Of a stretch of DNA of 64,000 nucleotides, positions 19,964-31,030 are shown piece by piece. The stretch comes from Bactericera cockerelli (taxonomy: Eukaryota > Arthropoda > Insecta > Hemiptera > Triozidae), in contig CM044965.1 of the NCBI GenBank assembly GCA_024516035.1, forward strand, positions 4,292,978-4,356,977. Reading direction: 5' to 3'. Within the stretch, counting starts at the first letter, position 1; each line of letters opens with the position of its first letter. The notes below the pieces were generated by a model. It had not been told where the DNA came from. It ran no database searches and saw only the letters and a list, made by a program, of their open reading frames with translations. The position numbers and the translations under genes were made by a program.

Positions 19964-20292
19964 TTTGCAGCACCCCCATGCAGACGAAAAGGAAAAAAGA
20001 ATTTCACGTCCTAGCTCAAACTCGTTAGGTACTAAAAAAGCGACTCTCTAAATCCCATTTTGGTCTAGTTTCTGTGGAAGCACCCCCAAAACATTTTCCC
20101 ACCGGCCGCGTCTGATAAAAAAAAATGGCCAACCCATCGCCACAACAGAACCACGCATGCGCACACCGTACGCTCCTCTGAACGAGTCCAAGTAGTTATA
20201 AATCTCACGTCACCAATAAGGCCCGCCATCACTGCGACTGGAGACAGCACCGTATTATCGTCCGGTAGGGTAGAGCTGGGGTCCATAGACAC

Positions 20293-20348
20293 CTGACGGG
20301 ACCAGTCCGACCTCATAAGGCCCAGGAGGCAGTAGGGGTCACTGTAGC
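20293..20348 (-). CDS. Putative 56-nt exon with a C2-domain calcium-loop motif
   Basis: On the minus strand CCACTAG precedes the segment and GTGTCT follows CGTCAG, giving acceptor and donor. With one G carried in from the previous exon, the reading is GYSDPYCLLGLMRSDWSRQ. The (N/D)G.SDPYC.LG pattern is the first calcium-binding loop of C2 domains and is most like those of the Munc13-4/BAIAP3 (Unc-13-4) group, from general knowledge of that family. The exon enters in phase 1 and leaves in phase 0. The surrounding 20005-20395 is GC-richer than its neighbours, as expected of a coding or recently coding block. No partner exons were found nearby, so the gene assignment is tentative. Confidence 0.4.
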
Positions 20349-20407
20349 CTAGTGGCGGAGGTACAGCAGTGGCGGGGAAACAAGATGACGTCACAACATA
20401 AAATAAT

Positions 20408-20520
20408 CGTATACCTAAACGTTACCGTAAGGTGTTAAAAGTAGATTAAGGTAATCTTATACCTAAACGTTACCGTTAGGTGTTAAAGTTAAAAGTAGAA
20501 TAAGGTGTTAATGTTAGAAA
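20408..20520. repeat. Two-copy roughly 57-bp direct repeat
   Basis: ATACCTAAACGTTACCGTAA + GGTGTTAAAAGTAGA occurs at 20410 and again, slightly changed, at 20459. Confidence 0.7.
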
Positions 20521-20609
20521 TAAGTCTAATAGAAGGAAAATAGCATAGATCAGTACTGGCAAGAAATATCACAACTCTAAGTCCCAAGTGCATAGTTGCT
20601 AATGAACAT

Positions 20610-20686
20610 GATGAGGTCGTAGAAAGTGCTTTGAGCACTAGCCTCGCCTGGTGGTTACTTTCCACTAAAGAGTGTTGTTATTATTA
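20610..20686 (+). mobile_element. SINE-B tail fragment
   Basis: GTAGAAAGTGCTTTGAGCAC + TAGCCTCGCCTGGTGGTTAC + TTTCCACTAAAGAGTGTTG; the head is absent. Confidence 0.75.
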
Positions 20687-20826
20687 CTTTCAATTTTCTT
20701 TACAGTTTCTAACTTTGAAAATGGTTATGTCTCTCAAATACGTAGGTATTAATATTGATGTAAATTTGTGAATGCACTACAAATATGGCGCTTTTATTAG
20801 AAATTATCTTATACTTATTTTATTTA

Positions 20827-20853
20827 TCTCTCTCTCCCTCTCCTCTTTCTCTA

Positions 20854-20925
<72 letters not shown>
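20827..20925. repeat. (CT)n tract
   Basis: Almost pure CT/CTTT. A second smaller CT patch lies at 21035-21075. Confidence 0.95.
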
Positions 20926-20927
<2 letters not shown>

Positions 20928-21075
20928 GAAGATTGTTTTGATACAAAAATCGACGCATCTAAAGTTGAATTCTCACAGACGAGTTTTAAAACTTAGCCAA
21001 AGTAAATGAGATATTGAGAACTTCTGCTTCCTCTTTGTCTCTCTCACTCTTCTCTCTCTTTCTCTCTCTTTTTTC

Positions 21076-21599
21076 ATACTAATCCATATAAAACGAGAAA
21101 AAATATTTCCTTCAGACTTTAATCCAAACTCCCATTTGAGAGTTTGGATTAAATCTCGTATACATAAAACCTACACAGTACACATTTCACCCGTATTCAC
21201 TACCTTACTCATCGAACACTGACCCAGCCTACCCCACTTTACCCGTATCAGTAGTAGCCATTTACACCCCCTGACCCAAGGTGCCCTATGCTACCCGCAT
21301 TCCATATATCTTCTTTAAATTTTACCGGAGCCTCAAGTTCTGCGTTTCATTTAGTTATTTTGAAAACAAGATTCCTTTTGTCTTTTCTGGACTTTCATTT
21401 TCTTAGGTATACAGAACAATATTATATTCGTATTTTCTAGTATACCTATAATCTTTTAAACTTTACCAAAAGCGACGGGTAAACATTCCTTATCAACCTT
21501 AGTTGTTTTAGATATCAAAAGTGTTTCAGAGACAAAATTCCATGAGAATTTATGGCTTTAAACAGAAATTCCGTATTAATGATACAACCATGGAGTTGA
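21076..21599. other. No gene; small hairpin
   Basis: A 14-bp-stem hairpin, TTTAATCCAAACTC with GAGTTTGGATTAAA, lies at 21118-21152. The rest up to the R2-like frame shows no feature I recognise; it may include untranslated or upstream sequence of that retrotransposon. Confidence 0.45.
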
Positions 21600-24118
21600 A
21601 AGAAAAAGCGTGCAACGTTTCGGAATACAAGTGCTAACAACAACTTTCAGACAAGTACTAATCCCGAACGTAGATCAAAAAATGAGAGAAAAAGGAGACG
21701 TGATAAGTATAATTTCGAACTTATGCAACACTTGTTCTTCTATTCTCGAAAAAAAGCAGTAAGGATGCTAATGAGATCAAATTTTGGTTCAGAAAACTGC
21801 TCTATTAGTCTTGATGTATTATTATCAACTTACCGAGACAGATGGGGTTCTGCGAACATTTGCACGTTACCATTTTACGGATCCACAATATCTCAATGTG
21901 ATCAAGAAGAACTGAACAATCAATACTGTATAAATTTTACTGAAGAGGAAGTAGAAAAATGTGTGAGAGGTATCAATAATGACACATCAGCAGGACTAGA
22001 TGGTGTTGCCATAAAAAGCATCAAAACTATTAAATGCTTCAAAACTCTAGCTCTTATTGGTACAGTGATGCAAAAGTTCACTTTGGTTCCAACTTCATTC
22101 AGAAAAGCGAGAACTGTTCTTATATATAAAAAGGGTGTCAAAGATGATCCTGGGAACTGGAGACCAATATCTATAATTATGTTCAGTTCTACGGAGAATC
22201 ATTGAAAGAGTGCTCGATAAACGGTTGAATGAGTTCATTGTTTTAAATGAAAACCAAGTTGGTTTTACTTCCAATCCAGGAACATATATAAATACATCCA
22301 TTTTGAATGCTTGTATGATGAAAGCAAAGAAAGACAAAATAGACTGTGCTGTTGTACTGCTTGACGTGCAAAAAGCATTTGAAGAGTCAAGTCACGATCA
22401 TATTATACAGAAATTGGAACATTGTCCGATTCCAAGTATGTTGCGCTCTCTTACTGGATCACTTTTAAAGAACAATGTTACACAACTGCAGACAAAAAAT
22501 GGAATTTCAGAACAGATTGATATTAGAAAAGGCGTATTTCAAGGCCTACCTCTTTCCCCGAAAATGTTCAATAGATCATGTGCTCGATGCCGTCAATGAA
22601 CAAGAAATTTGTGCCAGATATGGATTTCAACTCCACGACAGTATTGTCAATGTTGCTGGAAGAGGTTTTGCCGATGACTTATGTCTAGTTGGTCAGTCTG
22701 AAAACGGTGTTTACCAATTGACAAAGATTGCTTGTGACGAACTTGAGAAAGTGGGGTATAAACTCAATGTTGAAAAATGTGTCATTATAAACATTAAAAA
22801 TGGAGAAATCACTGCCGACAGTTTGCATCTTGATGATAAAATAATAAAATCTATTGATCAAAATGAAATGATAAAATATCTTGGAGTAAACTTCCACGAT
22901 GAAATTGTCTTCAAACCCGAACTTGTGATTTCAAAATTCAACAATGACCTTCAGAACCTAATGACTACTCAAATGCTGTACCCTCACCAAAAGATCACGA
23001 TTATCAATCAATACATCTGGCCTTGTCTAATATACTCTCTTCAAAATGCTCCATTGAGAAAAATACCACAAGGCTTTTTGGAAGATTTGAATAAAATGAT
23101 CAGAACCACAGTGAAATCAATCATTGGGTTGCCTCATGATACCCCAAACGCCATGTTGTATGCTCCCAAAAAATTCAGAGGTCTCCAAATTATAAAACCA
23201 TCCTGGGAAACATTTCTTCAACACTACAACATTTGTTTGTCATTGCTGAACAGTGATGACAAATTCATTCCTTTCTGTCGTGATTTGGAAGAAGAAATGG
23301 ACCAGTGTCTGGAGAAGTTGGGAATTGACAAGGTGGAACTGGAACAAGAACTGCAAGGTAAAGAAAAAACCAAACCTACTAAAGTGATGCGAGAAAAACT
23401 ACGCCAAAAAGAGTTTGATTCCTGGAGTAGATTACCACAGAAAGGCATTGGTGTGGATACATTCAAAGATTGTCCAACGGTTAACCAAGCAATCATGAAT
23501 AAAGATGGCCTAACTAACTCAGAATGGGTTACATCTCTAAAAATGTCATGCAATGTTATCGCGGTCAGATCAATACCTGACAGGAGTACTACGGACAACC
23601 CTCAATGCAGAAGATGCAGTGAGAGAGAGACCCTTTCCCATGTCCTAGGCTCTTGCCATGCTGGCGATCTGCTGCGCAATGCCCGTCATCATGAGATTCG
23701 AACCATCATTGCAAAAGAACTGAAAAAGCAAGGTTGGACAGTTCACGAGGAAATCCATTGTGTGGCTGAAGGTGGCTCTAACCGCAGAGTAGATATATGG
23801 TGCTACAAAACCGAAATGAACAAAGGCTTTATTCTAGACCCTACTGTACGAATGGAGACTTCTAAAGATCAAGCAGAATCTGTCAACACCGAAAAAAAAG
23901 CTATATATGAACCATGCACTCCATACTTCAAACATCAATACAACATCCAGGATATATCTGTAATAGGTCTTCTAGTGGGTGCAAGAGGTACAATTCCAGT
24001 CTTCTTTGAAAGTTTTAGAAAAGATTTCAACCTTCCCAAATCGATGGTGAAAGACATCACAATTGCAGCCATTCGAGGTTCAAGTCGAATCATCCACAAC
24101 CATCTATACAAACCTTGA
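21600..24118 (+). pseudogene. R2-type non-LTR retrotransposon ORF with two frameshifts
   Basis: Three overlapping frames (from 21600, about 22180 and about 22565) join into one protein. First part: a basic stretch NERKRRRDKYNFELMQHLFF that precedes RT in R2-like proteins, then GNWRPISI. Second part: LLDVQKAF and GVFQGLPLSP, altered forms of the RT motifs usually ending KAFD and QGDPLSP. Third part: GFADDLCLVGQ (catalytic ADD at about 22670), YLGVNFHD, then the zinc knuckle CRRCSERETLSHVLGSC (CX2CX7HX4C, about 23605-23655), then RRVDIWCY and GFILDPTVRME, the restriction-like endonuclease core. This order defines the R2/R4/NeSL group. It is not in 28S rDNA. No stop interrupts the last 510 codons. 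The 5' end is truncated or shifted out of frame. The first Met in frame is 21723, but homology-type sequence extends upstream of it. Confidence 0.85.
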
Positions 24119-24803
24119 ATCATCCCAAGAAACAAAAAAGAAAAAAAAATGTTTAAAAATGTTAAAGTTTGTCAGTACTGTGTCTCACGGCAAGCATCAC
24201 AATGATGTCAGTCTGTAGTAAAATATATTTACTATTTCTCTTTCTCTCTAGTCCCCCCCCCCAAATGAAACAGATATTTCCTCAAAACTTTAATAATTCA
24301 TTCTCCACACTCCTAAAATAACATTTTGCAAGCAGGTATTACTGTTTCACGTTTTTGACCTGTTTCATTCTTTGTAACACCCGCAGTATGGTAATTACAA
24401 AAAATTCTAAACCTGTATATAAATATATTTGTGTCTCTGTGAACAGTGAACAGTCTGAATATTGAATAAACAATCTAATATATTTGTTGCAAAGAAAATT
24501 GGTTGAGTGCAAAAAAATAGAGGTCGTCTGCACAGCTGCTGAGTTTTGTAGAAATGAGAACATAATAGAATCGTCGAAGAAATAAAAGCATTCAACCCAT
24601 AAGAAAACTTTTCATACTTTTTACACATATAGTCTAAAAGATTTTATTAAATTAATTTTAATTATAAAGGAGGACACAAGGTATTATATTCCTGAAACGC
24701 AAGTTGAATGCCTTCAGGAATTGTGTCTTCATACAGAAGCATATAGACACAGGAAGCAGAAGGTACAGTACCTATTTGCTTCCACATTTTGAAGATTTCT
24801 ATG
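24119..24803. other. Possible 3' UTR of the R2-like element, then nothing recognised
   Basis: A-rich sequence follows the stop codon. The 3' end of the element is not evident because there is no poly-A or simple-repeat tail. A CT/C-run lies at 24236-24262. Confidence 0.4.
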
Positions 24804-25019
24804 TATACAGGGTGTTCTCGTAGCAGATGCACATTTTTTTAAATTAGGGTTATCTACCTCATGACGTTTTGTAAGACGTTTTGCAATTTCTGAGGGTACA
24901 GCCCCTCTCATGATATTATGACCATGCAGTTGAAAGCGACGTTAAACCCCCCAAAAAAAGAAGGCTTGGGAAAAAGCATAGAGAAAGAAGAAAACATAGC
25001 CAGGGGCACCCTGTATACC
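24804..25019. mobile_element. TATACAGGGTG-ended MITE candidate
   Basis: It begins TATACAGGGTGTTCTC and ends GGGCACCCTGTATA, an 11-bp inverted terminus flanked by possible TA. The interior includes GTTGAAAGCGACGTTAAACC. Short TIRs make this a modest call. Confidence 0.4.
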
Positions 25020-25534
25020 TATACATATTAGGAGTATATGTAATATATATGTATGTATGTATGTACTATGTAGACAGGAAACACCAGGTACTTTCTCCCT
25101 CTCCCCGTAGACACGTTGTATTTTTAATTAAAACCCGTCACTTCCCGTCACTGCCAGGATTTCCAAACTCTGATCAAAATTTCCCCGCTGGGCTCAATTA
25201 ATGTTGTCCCGGGACTGAAAGCCCCCCTGGGTCCCCCCCCCCCCCCCCCCCCGGGTGCTCAGCCTAGCCTGGTGTCAACACGGGCCCTGGATTTTTCCTA
25301 CTGTCGCCAAATCATTTCCTGGAATTCTCTACATCTAGCCCAACACATGTCATTAACTATGTGGGCTAGATATCACACTTTTTTATTTAATAATTAAAAT
25401 AGCAAATTGACGAAATTTTATTATATTTTTACGTACACTATCTGATTTCATTTTTATATATTTCGTTGATTGTTGATTGTTATGTTTTGTAAATAAAAAA
25501 AGTAGGTAATTAATTGAGAGAAAAAAAATATCAT
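25020..25534. other. No gene; poly-C tract and I-type AT-rich tail
   Basis: A run of about 19 C occurs at 25226-25252. From 25386 the sequence resembles the AT-rich tail following the I element at 48300-48400 (GTTGATTGTTATGTTTTGTAAATAAA). Confidence 0.4.
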
Positions 25535-25676
25535 CATAGGGTGGCGTCATCGTGAACGGTGGTAGCCAGACAGTGGAGGAATGACTTAGCACTTCTACCA
25601 CTGTCTTTACAAGGAGGCTAATAATTGACAAGGGTCCCCAGAACCAAGCCAATGCTGGTCTACTACCTGTTTATGC
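25535..25676 (-). mobile_element. G module
   Basis: CATAGGGTGGCGTCATCGTG, GACAGTGGAGGAATGAC and CCAATGCTGGTCTACTACC; one tandem unit only. Confidence 0.75.
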
Positions 25677-25730
25677 TCTACAATACTCTACATGGAAACT
25701 AAATTTCCAGTTATCTATTATTATTATTAT

Positions 25731-25985
25731 TCCGACCTCAGTAGCTTCATCGATAAGACGGCGCGGACTTGTAACCTGGAGGTCGGTGGTTCAAGTACCG
25801 GTTTCGACGTAGATTTGGTAAAGCGAGTTCGAGTAGTTGTGATATTACGAAAGTGATTAACACAAAGAGAATGCCGTTGGCATTAGCACCGCCCTTGATC
25901 AAGTTTTGTTTTGTTAATTTTAATTTCTATGTATGTATATATTCTATGTTATTTGTAAATAAAACTTGATCCAAAATGTTTAATA
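25731..25985 (+). mobile_element. SINE-C, longest copy
   Basis: Head TTCCGACCTCAGTAGCTTCA and GGTCGGTGGTTCAAGTACC; body AAAGCGAGTTCGAGTAGTTG; 3' part GCATTAGCACCGCCCTTGAT and AATAAAACTTGATCC, then an A/T-rich tail. It defines the family's full length (about 250 bp). Confidence 0.85.
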
Positions 25986-26589
25986 ATAAAAATATGATAA
26001 CTTTTAAAAATTAGGTCCACGACTTACCGATACAGGATTTTTTGTAGAATCTAGAATGTAGGAAAAACGGTATTCTACGATATAAATTAAATTTGAAGAG
26101 ACTCGGTTCTGAACTTTAAATACAAGTGATTTAGTAAAAATAACCTCAAAATTGGTAATGGTAATAGTGCTCAAAGGCACTTTTATTAACGGAAAGAATC
26201 CAATATAAACACTTTACAAACTATTTAACAAAAAGTTAAAGAATAAAAATAATAAAATAAATAATTGCTACGTGTAATGTGAACCTATCATGAGGAAGTA
26301 TTGTGTCCATAATTGGCAGTGTTTTTTAGTATTATTATTTTCTTCTTATTTGTTCCTCTCCTTATTTCTTTTCCTATCGTTTTCTCTCATGTAAGACACT
26401 AAATATTTATCATTTCCGTTTAATATCATGGCACTATGACCTTTGTAGCATCTGCCCACATCGACATTACGAGTATATGTTATTCTTTCTCTAGGTACCC
26501 GTATATCTCTTCCGTTACAAATGGCTTCTCATGTTGTCATAGGGTTTCCGAAGTAGTTGCACTTCCAAGGATCCTGTAGAGTAGGTATG
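25986..26589. other. No recognisable feature
   Basis: AT-rich. GAAGTATTGTGTCCATAATTGG at 26296 resembles a short E/G-related piece at 46421. No gene is seen. Confidence 0.4.
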
Positions 26590-26742
26590 TCTTTTTTTTT
26601 AGTATTATTATTTTACACTTTAGTAATCGCTGGAAACTCACAAACCAGCTATACTCAAATGAACCTCACACAGCCTGAGTAGCGTTGGGATCTCGAGTGT
26701 TCGAATTTGAATTTTTCACCTTGCTGGACGTTGCTTAGTTTC
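26590..26742 (-). mobile_element. 5S-D chimeric SINE, diverged copy
   Basis: The minus strand reads ACTGAAACTAAGCAACGTCC + AGCAAGGTG...ACTCGAGATCCCAACGCTACTC, a 3' portion of a 5S-like head. A D-type body follows (GTGTGAGGTTCATTTGAGTA, GTTTGTGAGTTTCCAGCGAT). The same join is at 46848-47035. Confidence 0.6.
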
Positions 26743-27005
26743 AGTGACAGAACGAGGCTGTGTCGGTTGTAATTAAGTCACAGAACGAGGCTGTGTCGGT
26801 TGTGATTAAGTCACAGAACGAGGCTGTGTCGGTTGTGATTAAGTCACAGAACGAGGCTGTGTCGGTTGTGATTAAGTCACAGAACGAGGCTGTGTCGGTT
26901 GTGATTAAGTCACAGAACGAGGATGTGTCGTTTTTGATTAAGTCACAGAACGAGGCTGTGTCGGTTGTGATTAAGTGACAGAACGAGGCTGTGTCAGTTA
27001 TGATT
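26743..27005. repeat. 33-bp minisatellite, 8 units
   Basis: Unit AGTCACAGAACGAGGCTGTG + TCGGTTGTGATTA. Because 33 is a multiple of three, both strands give 11-residue repeat ORFs (SQNEAVSVVIK on +, TDTASFCDLIT on -). These are consequences of unit length, not evidence of a protein. Confidence 0.95.
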
Positions 27006-27034
27006 AACACATATTTTCATTTGCTTTGACTACC

Positions 27035-27375
27035 GTGCACTGGTATAGTCAAGTGGTTAACGAGCTAGTCTGGTAATCCAGGTAGTGTAGGGATCTGTTG
27101 GTTCGAATCCCACCCAGTGCATGAATATTTCCTCATTAATTTGGGTTTGTGATGACATTATATAATAACTTAACTTTAGTATAGCATTAGATTTAGATAT
27201 TTTTCATTCGATTTAGATTTAAAATATTAAAATAAGATAGAATAATTACAATATCATTAGCTAGGGAACCAATTTAATGTAATAGTTAGAAAAGGATCTT
27301 TTGTAATCCATTTATTGTATAATAAATAAATAAATAAAGACTAGGTGGTAGAAAATGCGTTGTATTATTATTATA
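27035..27375 (+). mobile_element. SINE-B split by a retroposed insert
   Basis: Head GTGCACTGGTATAGTCAAGT through GTGATGACATTATATAATAA, then about 170 bp of foreign AT-rich DNA ending AATAAATAAATAAA (to about 27337). The B sequence then resumes as GACTAGGTGGTAGAAAATGC. The rest of the B tail is lost. Confidence 0.7.
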
Positions 27376-27579
27376 ATTTTATAAGAGCGACATGGTCCTC
27401 AAGCAGTAAGCAGTCCTGTTGGTCTAGTTACCTTGATTCCTCCCTGGAGGGAGAGGTTTCAAACTTTGGGCAGAGGTCCAAAATATAAAGCATTCGTTTA
27501 GGATAGTAAACTCTAGTGGCCCAACTAGCAGGAGGCTAAAGGAAAAAGGTCATTCTCTGCTACTGAATAGCTATGTATC

Positions 27580-27797
27580 GTGCACTGGTAGTCAAGTGGT
27601 TCACGCGCTAGTCTGGTAATCCAGGTAGCGTGGGGATCCGTTGGTTCGAATCCCACCCAGTGTATGAATTCTTCGTCATTAATTTCAGTTTGTGACCACA
27701 CATGATAATAAGACTCTGAAGGTTAGGTGGTAGAAAATGCTTTGAGCATGAACCTCGACTGGTGGTTACCTTCAACTAAAGAGTATTTTTTATTAGG
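27580..27797 (+). mobile_element. SINE-B, full length, with flanking duplication
   Basis: Standard B head, body and tail. TCTGCTACTGAATAGCT(A/G)TGTA occurs just before the head (about 27556) and just after the tail (27811), consistent with a long target-site duplication. Confidence 0.85.
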
Positions 27798-28132
27798 GTA
27801 AAGAAAAGGGTTCTGCTACTGAATAGCTGTGTAATAGTTCATGTCTAGTAACTTTTTTGGGTATTTCCAGTAAAAAAATTTGATGTCATACTGGATTACC
27901 AGGGGTATTTTTCTTTCATTGAGGTTTACGACGACTGTAAAATAAAAAGGCAATATAATATTGTATTTTATCTTCCACCTGTCCGCCACTACTCGAGTTC
28001 AATATTCTTCCTCTATCTCTTTGAACTTAAATAATATCGCAGCCTCTGATACATTATAATTCTATTTCAAACCAGTGCACTAGCTACGGGAATAGGGTCC
28101 GTGTTTGGGAAGAATTGTACGAGCACTATTAT
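27798..28132. other. No recognisable feature
   Basis: Apart from the flanking duplication of the SINE-B, I see no repeat family or exon. Confidence 0.4.
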
Positions 28133-28310
28133 GTTAGGTTTTTTTTTGTAGTGAAGCACAAGGCCTCTTCACAATTTTGTGGGTAGCGCAGCATTACTAA
28201 GAGACTCCGTCATTTTTAGAAATCTATTACAATTATTTCTTTTTACTCTGGTAATGCCACCACTGGTCGTTACTCATACAAGTAATTACTCATTTTTCCT
28301 TACGAGGTAT
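28133..28310 (-). mobile_element. Diverged SINE-F body fragment
   Basis: ATTTTGTGGGTAGCGCAGCA, GCCACCACTGGTCG and TTTTTCCTTACGAGGTATG follow F order in reverse. The head is missing and divergence is high. Confidence 0.5.
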
Positions 28311-28329
28311 GTACGAGCACTATTATTAG

Positions 28330-28422
28330 CTTTACTATTTCTTCGCTGAACCCGGGACTTGAACCACCGACACCCAGGTTACAAGTCCGCCGCCTTATCC
28401 ATCGAGCTAATAAGGTCGGTCC
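28330..28422 (-). mobile_element. SINE-C head
   Basis: CGCTGAACCCGGGACTTGAA + CCACCGACACCCAGGTTACA + AGTCCGCCGCCTTATCC...AAGGTCGGT. Confidence 0.75.
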
Positions 28423-28492
28423 CTTAGTAAATTTAATATACTGTCTTGATATACTAATAATATACTTAATAGTAAATAAACTTAATATACTT

Positions 28493-28668
28493 ATTATTAT
28501 TAAACCCTTTATTATATGTAAAAGACATATGTACAGTACAAATTATAACAATTAAAAATGGAAACAATATATACAGTAAAAAGGAAAAAGTAGAGAAAAA
28601 TATATATAAACATTTGTCCCCACTTAAGAGCGGGGTTATTGCCTATGGCAATCCCTTCCACCCAACTG
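28493..28668 (-). mobile_element. T-family element
   Basis: Tail complement TTATTATTAAACCCTTTATT at the left; CTTAAGAGCGGGGTTATTGC + CTATGGCAATCCCTTCCACC at the right. Confidence 0.65.
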
Positions 28669-28739
28669 AATGATTATGTTTCTCGAAAAAAAGTCCTCTT
28701 ATCCGGCACTGGTCATTCATATGATGAGAGGCACGTTCG

Positions 28740-29225
28740 CTCATAAAATAAACTATCAGGGGTGGAGGAAAGGGAGGGGTGCGGGGGAGGCGAAGACAGA
28801 AGCCATTTATCTTTCCCTCTCGGTGCTGATGCTGACTTTTATGACATCTGACCCCTCGATGAGAAATTGGGGGGTTTTGAGAAACTACTTAGAAAGGGAG
28901 AGAAAAGGGGTGGATAGAAGAGAGATAAAGAAGGAGAGAGGACAGACCTGATAGAAGAGAGGTAAAAAGAAGAGAGGAAAAGAGGGAGAGAGAAAAAAGG
29001 ATGGGAGAAATGAACAGGGATAGAAAGAAGGGAGTTAAAGAGGGATAAAAGAAGAGAGTTAAAAGGGAGAGAGAAAAAGAGATAACTAGAAAAGAAATAA
29101 AAAAGAAGAGAATAAAGGATAGGTAGATAAGAGATAAAAAGGGACAGATAGAAGAGAGACAAATAGAGAAGCAATAAAAAGGGAGATAGAGAAAAAGGGA
29201 TGAAAACAAGGATAGAAATAATGTA
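28740..29225. repeat. Purine-rich low-complexity tract
   Basis: GGA/GAA/AGAGAG-rich with a recurring (G)ATAGAAG(A)GAG...AAAGAGGGA pattern of about 40 bp, strongest after 28890. Confidence 0.8.
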
Positions 29226-29237
29226 GAATTTACAAGG

Positions 29238-29293
29238 TAAGACGAATTTTCAAGATACAAGGAACTTCTCTTGTATCTTGTGAATTTGTCTTA
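29238..29293. repeat. Hairpin with about 23-bp stem
   Basis: AAGACGAATTTTCAAGATAC + AAG pairs with CTTGTATCTTGTGAATTTGT + CTT around an 8-nt loop (one or two mismatches). It is possibly the core of a small MITE. Confidence 0.65.
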
Positions 29294-29922
29294 ACTCAAA
29301 CCTAACTCAAAAACCTAAAAAGTAGGTTTGGGAGAAAAGTTCCATGTCATTTACCTCTCTATAAGAGAAAATAACCTTTTTATAATAATTATGTGAGAGA
29401 AACTTGCCGCAAGAGAAGTAATTTTTACAATGAGAGAGGGAAATTTTAACATAGATCAGAGAGGAGGGAAATTTGCTTATGTTGAATGGAAAGGGAATTT
29501 TTTCCTGGGCTCAAAATAATGCCCTTTTGGGCTTCTCAGATCAAAGGGTGAGGTTCTGCTGAGAATGTGTGGGAGATATTGTGACCTATGAAAATATATT
29601 TTTTCGAGGCATACCTTTGATATATGAGCTCATGGTTCAAATGGTCACTTGACTGAATGATATTGGAAACTTGAATAATACTTTTCCTCTGTTTTTCTCT
29701 TTCTTCCTCTGTTTCTCCCTCTCTTTCTCTCTTCCTCCTTTTAAAGAATAAGAATGAAGAAACACCCCCAAAAGTTTTGTACGACTTGAAGGTGTTAATT
29801 TTATGGATATTTATTTGTAAAATAAAGCTTATACTCAATTCAATTCAATTCTTATTATCTTTCTCTTTGTCTTTATAACCTCTATTACCTACTCTGTAAT
29901 ACTCGCGTCATTGTAAATAGGA
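29294..29922. other. No recognisable feature
   Basis: It includes a CT patch at 29690-29735 and (AATTC)n at 29836-29852. No gene is seen. Confidence 0.4.
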
Positions 29923-30103
29923 CGGGTTGGGTAAAAGAGATTGCCACAGGCAAAACCCCGCCCTTTAGGTAGGACATTAACTTCATTCTCTGTTTTGTTC
30001 TTGTTTTTTTGCTCAATCTATTTATTTTTTTCTTTATAATTTCATTGTATTTTTCTGTATATATTTTTACCTAATAAATCATACTATAATAATAATAATA
30101 GAG
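29923..30103 (+). mobile_element. T-family element, reference copy
   Basis: GGGTTGGGTAAAAGAGATTG + CCACAGGCAAAACCCCGCCC + TTTAGGTAGGACATTAAC ... TTTTACCTAATAAATCATAC + TATAATAATAATAATA. Confidence 0.75.
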
Positions 30104-30328
30104 CACAAAGAAATTTACTCCAGATTTAACATATTAATCTCCGTTTCCATTAGTGTATTATACATTTTACAATGAACGACATTCACGATAACAAGGAATG
30201 TCTATGGAACAAAGTCTGACACAATCTTTTGTGAAGCATTTAACGTAGGTACTTAGCAAGTTTCATCAGAAATAAAATCGATTTCCTCCCAAAGGCTACA
30301 TCACTATCGTTCCATCTTCCTCTCAATA

Positions 30329-30329
<1 letters not shown>

Positions 30330-30386
<57 letters not shown>

Positions 30387-30510
30387 TTCTCTTTCTTTCT
30401 CTTTCTCTCTCTCTCTCTCTTTCTCTATCTTTCTCTCTCTCCATCTATTTCTCTGTATATCTCTTTCTTTCTCTCTCTTTATTTCTCTCTCTCTCTCTCT
30501 CTCTCTTCAT
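30330..30510. repeat. (CT)n tract
   Basis: Pure CT at 30331-30381, then CT/CTTT mixtures. A smaller CT run follows at 30606-30627. Confidence 0.95.
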
Positions 30511-30817
30511 TCCTCCATTTCCTTCTTCACCTTTAATCATTCCTTCACTTTCTGAGCCATTTTCCTACATTGTCTTTTCTGTGTTCTGCTTGTGTTTTTC
30601 TTGATCTCTCTCTCTCTCTCTCTCTCTTTCCCTTTCACACTTATCACTCTTCATTATGTCTCTACGTCTGTTTTACACTAAATCTTTCTTCTGTCTTTTT
30701 CTCTCAATATCTCTCTCTGGTTTCTTTTTTTCTTTGAATTCATTACTGTCTTCATATTGTCCTTTTACAATTCTTTCTTTCATTATTTCTCTTTCTCTCT
30801 TTCCTGTGCCATCATTA

Positions 30818-31030
30818 AGGGTTGGGTGGAAGAGATTGCCATAGGCAATCACCCCGATCTTTAGTTAGGACATATATGTATAATTGTATATTATGTACTT
30901 TTCTAGTATTTTTCCTTTGTATTCTATATGTATATTGTTTTCATTTTTTTTCATTGTTATAATAATTATTTTTAAGGTACATAATTTATGTCTTTTTATA
31001 TCTCATAAACCATTTGATAATAATAATAAT
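30818..31030 (+). mobile_element. T-family element
   Basis: AGGGTTGGGTGGAAGAGATT + GCCATAGGCAATCACCCCG start; the tail ends CATTTGATAATAATAATAAT. Confidence 0.7.

Noticed and set aside
22475..22565. Met at 22475 as a real start for the third R2-like frame
   Set aside because: The first 30 residues are the out-of-frame shadow of the preceding RT part; homology enters this frame only at about 22565.
26741..27010. Repeat protein with 11-residue units on both strands
   Set aside because: 33-bp minisatellite; simultaneous open frames on both strands point to unit length, not selection.
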